The notes beneath the pieces were generated by a model. The model was not told the DNA's origin and ran no database searches. It was given only the letters and a program-made list of their open reading frames with translations. Shown piece by piece: positions 55,381 through 64,000 of a DNA stretch of 64,000 nucleotides. Source of the DNA: Pectinophora gossypiella (lineage: Eukaryota > Arthropoda > Insecta > Lepidoptera > Gelechiidae); contig NC_065419.1 in the NCBI RefSeq assembly GCF_024362695.1, forward strand, positions 9,424,678 to 9,488,677, in the 5' to 3' direction. Made by a program: the position numbers and the translations under genes. The stretch's first letter is position 1; every line of letters starts with the position of its first letter.

Positions 55381-58300
55381 TGCTTCTATAATAATAATGT
55401 AATATTAACTTCCAAGGCAAAGGTCGTTAAAGGGGTTCAAAAGAAGAATTATTTTGGTAAGAATTGTTTGAATAATATTCCTAATGGCAGTACAAAACCA
55501 AGAGTTTAGTCGTAGGATGGAATAATATGATATTCACCATTACGTTCCTAGCAATAGAATCTATTTTCTTACTAACTTTGTCCCTTATCAACAAGGCATC
55601 AGTTATGCAGATTTTAATCTTCCCGCGGCCCAGATTAACTTATTGTATACAATTTAAAATATCTGGGCTCTGCTAACTTAACAATGACACCTCTTAAGTT
55701 CCCTCCCTTTGGAGGCATTTAAGGTTTTATGCAATTTTCTCCCCATTATATCATGCCCGATCTCTCGGTAACACCCCTAATTATATTTTGTAGGGAACAA
55801 TTATACCGATAAAAGCAACATTTTCGAGCAAAGGTGAAATTAATTTCATTACCAACTTAATTAAAACGAAGCCCATTAGCATATTAACGAAATTTTGTTA
55901 ATAGTAATAAATTTTACCATTATGCCGTCAGAACTTTCAATTCTGTAATTCACTTAAAGTTGCCAAAAAAGTGTCGAATGAAGTTAGCATGGCGGTCTAT
56001 AACAAGACTTGAGCACTCAGGAGTCGTTCTATCTAACAAACTTTATATAAGCCTTTTTTTTTAGCTGAAGTTAGTAAGTCGCTGCTTAGCGACAACAGTA
56101 AGTATCGAAATTCTAAACGCTCACGTAAAGAGAAAGTGAATTTGAAAAACGAAACCTAAAAAAGACGTCTGGCGTATTGAACGAAAGTTATAACAATAAA
56201 AAACCCGACTGCATAAAAAGCAGGTTAAGTAAAAAGAGGTAAACATAAACAAGATGAAGGAAAATGGAACTTAGATTGTGTAATGGAAATCCTTTTTATT
56301 ACTTAAGTAAATGCCGTTGGGATGTTTCGAGGGTAACCAAAAAAAAAAACACAAACATAGGCATGTCTGAAATACATAACCCTTCTTGGCAGTCGGAGAA
56401 AAGATAAGTCATGCTTTAGTTTCGACATATTCTGTATATTAGTAGAACGAGTGACAAAGGAAATGCAGCGCGTAAGTTTTTTGAAGTCCAAAGTTAACAT
56501 AGTCTTCAGAGACAAGGCGAGCAGAATACTAAAGATGATAAAGAAGATCATAACGAAAAATCAAGTGATCAAAGTAGCGAAACAGTAGTTGGTTACTAAA
56601 ATCTTAGTAAAAGTGCTTGACTCGAAACGTGATATTCTAGAACTCTACATAGCAAATATGAGCGACGCATAAAAAAGTAAACCAGCGAAAGTTGCCAGGG
56701 CAAACATCGAAGCTACAATAGAAACATCATTGATTAATAGTCGTAGCTCCATCAAACGAGTCATGAATGGAGGTAGTAGTAGTAAATCATTGTACATCGA
56801 TGCCGCCCCCGCTCCCCACATCAGTCAGTGAACCGTATAAATGGACATTACACACAAACGAACGTAGCCGTGGACGAGCGACCAATAGAATAGATTTAGT
56901 CTGTTCCACGTGAATAATAGCCCGATAATGTCCGATAATGATGATTGATGATGATTATATTAAAGTTATCAGAGTAGTATAAAATGACAATGACCAAAGT
57001 AATCGACCAATTTATTATAATAGAAAAATAGATTTGCCTAGACTTGACATAGCGCAATTTTGTACGTTTAGTATTCGCCGAATTTAAAGTTGAGAACAAG
57101 GTTAGGTACCTACCGCAATATTTAACATACCTAATGTTATACACCAAAACGACTAATAAGTACTACTGACTATGAATTATATTTTCGACAATTGAAATAT
57201 CGAGTATGAGTTTATTTAACTAACTATTATAACAAGTGATCCCTATAATTTCTTTGGAGACCAAGAACTAATTTATAAAATCTTACAAGGAAAAAATGCA
57301 ATGGAACGCGTAGGAATTACTTCAAAGTTTTATGTGAATTCGTACAAAAAGTCGTATTATGCTTCCATGCGACAACGACACACTATAGGACACAATTTTC
57401 CAGAGGGCAGATGGTGAATTCACAACACGGAAACTTATCTTTGCTGTCGCTTAGACGGCTAAATATACTTACTGCAATAGAGGAAGCCAACTCAATCATG
57501 AACATGCTCAAGCTGTTCAATTGGTTTCAACAATATTTGTGTATTTGGCAGAACAAAGCTAAATTTTATATGTACCACCAAAAAGTCTTCAACCGCTTCT
57601 AGGTACTAGCTGAGCACCAAACTCGAAACTGTGGTATTTGCGGTGAGAGAAGAAATTGGCTGTTCGTACTATTAATCTGTTCTCTTGCCTTGGGTATATC
57701 GTAAATTTTGACATTGTAATTCTAGGTCGCAGGTGTGCGTTTAATTTGCCAAGTTATAACAAGAACATGGATCGATTGACCGCGAATAGTGGACAAATTA
57801 AATGACCTAACCCCCTTTAAGTTCAGTGAGGGGGGCACCTAGTGGGAACGGTCCCACTATGACATATATTAATTAAAATAATATCAAGAGGAAGGCTTAA
57901 GGTACTGTCTCTCATACTGTAGTTTTGACTTCACGCAATAGCTTTGTCTTTGTCTTTATTTTTGCCGTTTCAGTTTTATTTATAGTCTTGCATTCGTGTG
58001 GTTTTATTGCATCAGGCTTCGCAGTATTCCGGGTCTGTTAGACTCGTAATTTACGAATTCGTTGTCTATGAATAGTTCCTTCTCTGTGACTCTTTTAGAT
58101 AGTAGATTCATTGAATAGCTTTAGTAGAAATTGGACAGACAATACAATCTAATCTACGCTACGTAACAGGAAAGCCAGAAAAGAAAGTTACTTCACAGAA
58201 ACGTATTATTTTGGTGACTAAAAGACCACCATATTTTCCTATTTTTGTTAAACATCAAATATAAGTACTTGCCGTTAGGATAAAAAGTCCGTAAAAATTG

Positions 58301-59539
58301 TAATAAACCAAACACCATTATCTCGCCACATAATATTTATCAGATGACCATTATTTAACGCGAGATATTTTCGAGGAAAAAAGAGGATAAGTGATATAAT
58401 AAATACTGACTCGAGAAGCGTAAATAACATGTTACGATAGATAAATTTATGTTTGGAAAACACGCAATTGTTGTTATAATTTAGTGTAAGGATTTATGCA
58501 GGGAAATTCATAAAAAGAAAAAAAATGACATATTATAAAATTAGTAAGAGTCTAAACGTACTAATATAAAATACAGACAAAATCTGAACGCTAATATAAA
58601 ACCTTGTAAAAGCCATATAGTGGCCATTTACTAAGCTACATTCTCCAACGTAAGATCGCAAGACATTACTCGAACAAGACGATCTGAATTTATATGAGAT
58701 AGATCCAAAGTGTTTGTTCCTCCGCCCATTCCAGTCTGTCGAAAAGACCATAATTATGTAAAATCCTTTTGTAAGTATTGTTATTATTTTGTATATTGAA
58801 AATCTATAATTATCAATTTTATTATAATAATACAATCTGTCACATAATCAGAAACTTCGTCACAGTTTTGTAAGTTAAAAGCAATTGTGATCTAAATTCT
58901 GTTGAAACATTTAAATTCAGTAACAGTTGAGAGCGATATCCATTCCAAAAACCATGTTTTATTCGTATTAATTACATCACAACATAGTATACGAACAGAA
59001 TATGACCATTACGTAATAGAATACAGTGGAATTTTCCGTAGTCAATGAATAAATACGATTTAAATGAAATAAGCTTCCATTTAAATAATTCGAATATTTC
59101 AAACATCTTGTTTCGGATATACAATACAATGAAGTAGCTATACAATGAATTTTGACGCTTTGTCGAAGATCTCTGGATATCCTGGGACTTGATAGTAAAA
59201 TTATACATACCTATAGCATTTATGTCATACCAATACATACAACAGATCCCTCAAGCTCTCGAAGGTTCCATCGACGAACAAAGGACTGTTGATATTATTA
59301 TAACAAGTTATTGAGTAATCGGTTTTGCGAATTGCATTGTTATCAAAATAGAGGAAATACAATCCTCGCTCTCTACACGAAAGCTACTAAAGAGTCATAC
59401 TTGATTTTTTAACCTCGACGATAATAATTTCTTAACTTTGAAGATCATTTCCACATTTATTTTTCATTTTTTTTTTCATTTCTTTTTATTTATTTATTTT
59501 TCTTTTTCATTTTTTTTCTGTATATATCATCATCTGTGT

Positions 59540-59590
59540 TTAATTTGTTTTTTATGTTGTGTGCAATAAAGTATATTTGATTTGATTTGC
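59540..59590 (+). repeat. LINE 3' tail, end only
   Basis: ATGTTGTGTGCAATAAAGTA, then TATTTGATTTGATTTG, is the terminal part of the 55245-55380 family. A long T-rich tract precedes it from 59456. Confidence 0.65.
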
Positions 59591-61164
59591 TTTAATAATT
59601 TCCAAGCGACAAACGAAATAGGCTTTTAATGCCAACCTAACTTTGCATAATGTTGTTATATATAAGTACGTTTAAGTATAAGTGCGTTGAAATTTATATT
59701 CTTGTGACATTTCCAATTCAAAGATCGATCGAACATTTGAGGGCAGTAAACGAAGGGATAGAGTTTGAACAGCAAATGGAAATTAATGTCTTCTTCAAGG
59801 TCAGGATCGGTTGCGTCCTTCGCCGCGCATTCCACCGCGACAGCACATTTAAAAGGATTTAGTTTCAATTAAAACTTATCCCGCTTGAAAAGTAGATTAT
59901 GCACTCGGACGAGAGATCTATGTCTCGACCCGTAACTACGCCGGCAGATGTCTAAGATCTATGGAACTTTGTCACTGTAAGTGTAATTACGATCTCGTGT
60001 TGCAAGTTGGCAGAACAAGGTTCTGTTCAACTCTAATTGTGCCCATAAGGCGTAGAGCTCACTACAAATTTATGGCAGAATAATTCAATTAAAATAACAC
60101 GCTTCGTTTAATTTGCGTCAATGTAGGATTTACAACAAAAAGTGCAATTTAATCTTCGAAGTGCATTCTTGTCTACGGCGGTTAATACATTACTGAGTGA
60201 CAGTGAGCATCCATCATAGTACGGCCGGGGCCCTATCTACAGTACCAGTTTGCAACACAACACTGTCTTTACTTGCTAGACGTCTAACCATTATTAAAGT
60301 GACAGGAGAAATTTATCAAACCGTTCAAGTTCCAAGTGAATGCAGTAATAAGATTTAATGTATTCTATAATCTGTTGCGAATAAGCTCGCCACATTGACA
60401 GTCTGCCCACGGCAGTCAGTCAGTCATTGGGATACAAACATAGTCTTCCGGTATCTTTGATATTATATTACCATTGCATCCGTAAAATACCGACTGATAC
60501 GACGAATCGAAGAGAGTTTTTCAAAACTGTGACTTCAGAGTAAGAAGAAAGAAGTATGGCGTTACAACTTTGACAAAAAACCTGCATAAGACAATGTTAG
60601 ACAAGGTGTGAAAATACATAATTTATGTCTTTCGTTCAGTGTCTAACATAAAAGGGGTTGTCAGTAATAGCAGTCTCACTGACAAGCATTTTAACAACGA
60701 CATTCTCACAAGGGAAGCTCTCGTAGGGAATGCTAGCGTATCATTAGACGTGACAGCAAATATGTGCACCTTGTTATTACGCCGTCAAAACCTAGTAAAC
60801 ACCTTGAACTAGGTCCATTACTTTGTTGCAAATGTAGTCTCTACACTATTAATGTTACTGCCATAAAAAGGAAATTAAGATGTTTGTAACGTTTTCTTAT
60901 TTTTTACGATTATGTGCAATGGACTGTAAATATTTAGTTGCGTTTCTAATACACGATTTGCAACAGTTTAGCAATTTGTAACATTGAATGGGTATTTTTT
61001 TTTTCATTAGATAGTTCCAAGGTTTTTAGTTTTGGATTGAAATACCAAGAATATTATCGCACTCCAACACTTTGAACGTTATTAACGGGACTAAGAGATG
61101 TTGCCGGAGAATGCGCAGCGGATGCCAGAGATATTTTGTTCTATTTCAGCAAACTATGATTATG

Positions 61165-61320
61165 CAGTGTGAGTCGACCCCTGGCAAGATAGTGAGATGA
61201 CTTGCAGAAGGTGACTGGAAACGCCTGGATACGTAAGGCTGAGGATAGGCCTGTATGGCACGCCTTGAGCGAGGCCTACGTCTAGCAATGAACTGCAATC
61301 AGCTGATGATTATGATAAGG
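61165..61320 (+). pseudogene. RTE-like LINE 3'-end relic
   Basis: Reading frames give DWKRL, then after a one-base shift RKAEDRPVWHALSEAYV, a stop, and Q. The W...EAYVQQW pattern is the C-terminus typical of insect RTE-type reverse transcriptase proteins. It has a frameshift and stops, and only the extreme 3' end remains, followed by a short GATGATTATGA run. Confidence 0.6.
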
Positions 61321-61884
61321 AAACATTATGAAAGCAAAATTGTTTCACTGACATTAATGGTCAGCTCATGGTCAGCAGAAAAAGTTAAAGATAAGTTATG
61401 AAAGAACATAAATGTAGGTATGCTCTCGATTTCGTGGCGTCATTCATAGAGAAAATTGCAAATGTCTTATGGAACGTCGAAAAACTTTGGTCCGACCTCA
61501 TACATAATTCAAGAATAGGAACCGACGCCCGTCTGAATGCATGAGCTGATTGCATGCTTCAAAGTTGCACCCAGAGGGAAATTCTCTTTCCCGCAAAGCT
61601 AATCAAAAAGAATTTCATCTGAGAACCATCGTGGGCATTCTGTTATATCTCGAATTCAACGACGACACTAAGGCAGATCGATTCTGGGAAAAGTAAGTAA
61701 GTAATCTACTTGCCATTCAAAATGAAATATTTGATTCCTTTCACTCCGAAATTGTCGACTCTCGTTGAATTCAGTGTCACATACTATTTATTACTTTAAA
61801 CTGTTATAATGATAAGATGTTAGTTTATTATAGATTTATTATGAATCGAAAGTCGAAATAAGTCAATTACGCGACTTCGTTATT

Positions 61885-62125
61885 TTTGACGTGATTTATT
61901 GTAGGTTTGCCTCCGATGGCCTTAAATACTTGGCCGAAGAAATAGGACTCTCACCCGGTACAAAAAATTAAAGCAATAAACCTGAGGGTGCCCAGTTGGG
62001 TGTGAACCTCAGTTCAGGACATATTTTGAGAGGATTATATTTGAAAGAATTAATCGACTCTAGTGGGCCGATGGCGATAAGCGCTGAATAAGATAAATTT
62101 GTCGACCACTCTGGCGGGCATGATT
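61885..62125 (+). repeat. Dispersed repeat J, fullest copy
   Basis: TTTGACGTGATTTATTGTAG, CTTAAATACTTGGCCG, GGGTGCCCAGTTGGGTGTGA, TAGTGGGCCGATGGCGATAA and GCGCTGAATAAG. It shows that the short right-end fragment at 5337 belongs to the same family. Confidence 0.65.
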
Positions 62126-62959
62126 CGACTGTATGAGTACTATCATCATCATCATTTGTTTATACTATTAGCTACTATGTAAGTACGAATAAGTGTATTT
62201 GTGTGCATGTTAAGAGCACTTTTTGAATTATCTAGATTAATTCTATAATTCAAAGCTGCTACTAAAGTTGGTTGATTGTAACGTTGCAATCGCGTGAGCA
62301 CAGATTGGAGCACTCAGCAATCTTGTTGAAACAACAGATAAGATAGTATTTGATAAATAATGTTAATCAAACTATCTACCATGTTCGCTTTAAGAGATCG
62401 TGTTACATGACAGATGTTTTAAATATGCAGAATCAATATAATAAAGTAAATTGCCATAAGCTTATAGGCCAGACGTTTAAAGTTCCAAACTCTGTTAAAA
62501 GTTAGTTACTAAATACATAAAGTAGAAACTCATAGAACATTGCGCTCTAAAATGATGTTAAACTTGTAGAGATTGGGTGATTACTTTGTGGAAAAACGAT
62601 CGATAACAAAAAATAGTTTCATGACAGATGTTTAAAATATGCGGTGGCGTCTCATCCAGGGTACTGCAATATGCAATGAGCCCCTCAAGGCGACAAGGTA
62701 ACGCAATCTTCGGGCCCACACCGGAATACTAAGTACCTCTAATGTATTCATCCGGGAAAAATCGTGGTCTACCCGCCTCAGGTACCCGGACGCGAGACGA
62801 ATATCTTTCATAATCCTAAAGACTCTCTGGAGTCTAAATTTCCGTATAATTTGAGCCCTTTCAACCAATCCTCAATATCAGATGAACTAGCTTTCGTTTA
62901 CAGTCTGGTGATAGTTTCCACTGAGTTTGCTATAGAATTGATAGGTATATTGGGCTGGT

Positions 62960-63085
62960 TTTCCCATCGCGGGTTGAAAAGTCAGATAGGCAGTCGCTTC
63001 TGTAAAAAACCGGACCTGTCAAATCTTCAGGTTAGGTAAGCAGACCCTGTGAATAACGGGATAATGCTAGGAATATGATGATGAG
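62960..63085 (+). repeat. Dispersed repeat K copy
   Basis: GGCTGGTTTTCCCATCGCGG, CAGTCGCTTCTGTAAAAAAC, CAAATCTTCAGGTTAGGTAA and ACGGGATAATGCTAGG, ending in ATGATGATGA. Confidence 0.65.
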
Positions 63086-64000
63086 ATATCTTAAAATATT
63101 ATTAGACCACATACACACACTTTCGGCATCGATACTGTTGTGAGTCAGACACGTAGAGCATCGATGCAAATGCAATATGTCCCACCTTTACACACATGCG
63201 CTTCTAAGAGTAGCGATACAAATGCGATACAGTATCGATATTGCATCGCGACTGAACCGATACAAATATTTGTTGTAGCTATGCTATCAAACGTGCGTCC
63301 ATCTCATCATTGTGCATCTATGCAAAAAGTAGCAGCGTATAAAGGCATTAAATACATTATTATAAATGGACAAAATCATTGACAAGTCCTTTCTGTTCGT
63401 TCTTTTCACTACTTATCGAGTAAGTTAAAATGCACCTCTAGTGACTTTGCATAAAGTTTATCTCCAACGCGGTACACAACATAATACTTGAAGGGTAGAG
63501 TTTTGTCCGGATATCATTCTTTACTAATCTTTAGAAATAAGAACAAAACCAAGTTGGTAAACCTTAAAGAAGCCCATCGAATAGTTATTATTTATTTCAT
63601 CCACAATAAAGTACACAATCTAATAGAACTAAAGTGTGATGAGGTGAACCCAATTTAAATTCTGATTTATTTTGGGATATTCTGGGAAACTTCTGTCGAA
63701 TATAAACCTAAATTAATTGACGTGTGCAAACCCAATACTTAATTGAAACTTCAAACATTAAAATTTGGTTTAAATACGATTTTCATTCACGAATGAATAT
63801 CCATGCAAAGTTTACATTTAGCAGACATTTCTGAGGCTTTATATGTAAACCAAGTCTTTAATAAACACACACATACCTATAACAAAAACAATGATAAAGA
63901 CGTAACAGAAGAAATAATAACTAAATGAAACTGAATTGGTATTAATTATTATGCGTAATGTTGAAAGACTAGAAGTAATATACAATTCTGTGCTAGTTTC

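Larger units (their letters stand above)
53767..64000. other. Upstream flank of Pde11 exon 1, no gene recognised
   Basis: This 10-kb stretch contains LINE tails, two copies of the 120-250-bp dispersed element, an RTE-like LINE relic and a third repeat family near 63 kb. No exon with convincing protein motifs was found. A reading frame at 59656-59868 (minus) is open and slightly GC-richer but matches no family I know. Confidence 0.6.

Noticed and set aside
59656..59868. Overlapping 70-codon ORFs on both strands with slightly raised GC, minus frame including LEEDINFHLLFKLY
   Set aside because: No recognised family, no convincing splice sites checked out, and both strands are open; kept only as a note in the flank entry.
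1..64000. CRISPR arrays, operons, phage or viral genes, functional tRNA/rRNA genes
   Set aside because: Looked for and not found; the tRNA-like sequences are SINE heads and the DNA is clearly intron-bearing animal sequence.

Overview
The window is nuclear DNA from a moth or butterfly (Lepidoptera). It is AT-rich and intron-dominated. It is strewn with tRNA-derived SINEs, small inverted-repeat elements and non-LTR tails that I recognise as lepidopteran, and it has no operons, no bacterial gene spacing and no virus. Species cannot be named from the sequence alone.

The single host gene I can support is the 5' part of a cyclic-nucleotide phosphodiesterase 11 (Pde11) gene on the minus strand. Five coding exons join in frame with GT..AG borders: exon 1 (53548-53605, start codon and acylation-type N-terminus), exon 2 (34197-34338), exon 3 (18490-18606), exon 4 (13957-14134) and exon 5 (6382-6524, start of GAF-A). 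They encode 212 residues plus two bases. The second GAF domain and the catalytic domain must lie beyond the left edge. The introns are about 19.2, 15.6, 4.4 and 7.4 kb. A GC-rich leader with several tiny upstream ORFs and a TATA-like motif precede exon 1. 53.8-64 kb is upstream flank or far-upstream intron with only repeats recognised.

Intron 2 holds a nearly complete CR1/jockey-type LINE (about 23150-27400, minus strand, same direction as the gene). It has an intact ORF1 (zinc finger, coiled coil, C-terminal basic domain) and an intact ORF2 (endonuclease plus reverse transcriptase). ORF2 lacks an AUG at its expected start.

Other mobile DNA: SINE family 1 (six copies, one with an internal inversion that makes a hairpin with arms of about 125 bp), SINE family 2 (two copies), a tRNA/5S-like SINE, a 148-bp MITE (three full-size copies, one nested in another repeat), two other MITEs, a 200-bp foldback element, and fragments of LINE ends. 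Transposable elements sit 20, 54 and about 130 bases from the 5' splice sites of exons 3, 2 and 1.

The most interesting non-coding signal is a cluster of TGACGT (CRE-type) cores at 40238-41743 in intron 1, in a gene whose product destroys cyclic nucleotides. I found no new enzymatic or defence system. The undescribed material here is regulatory and transposon-derived.
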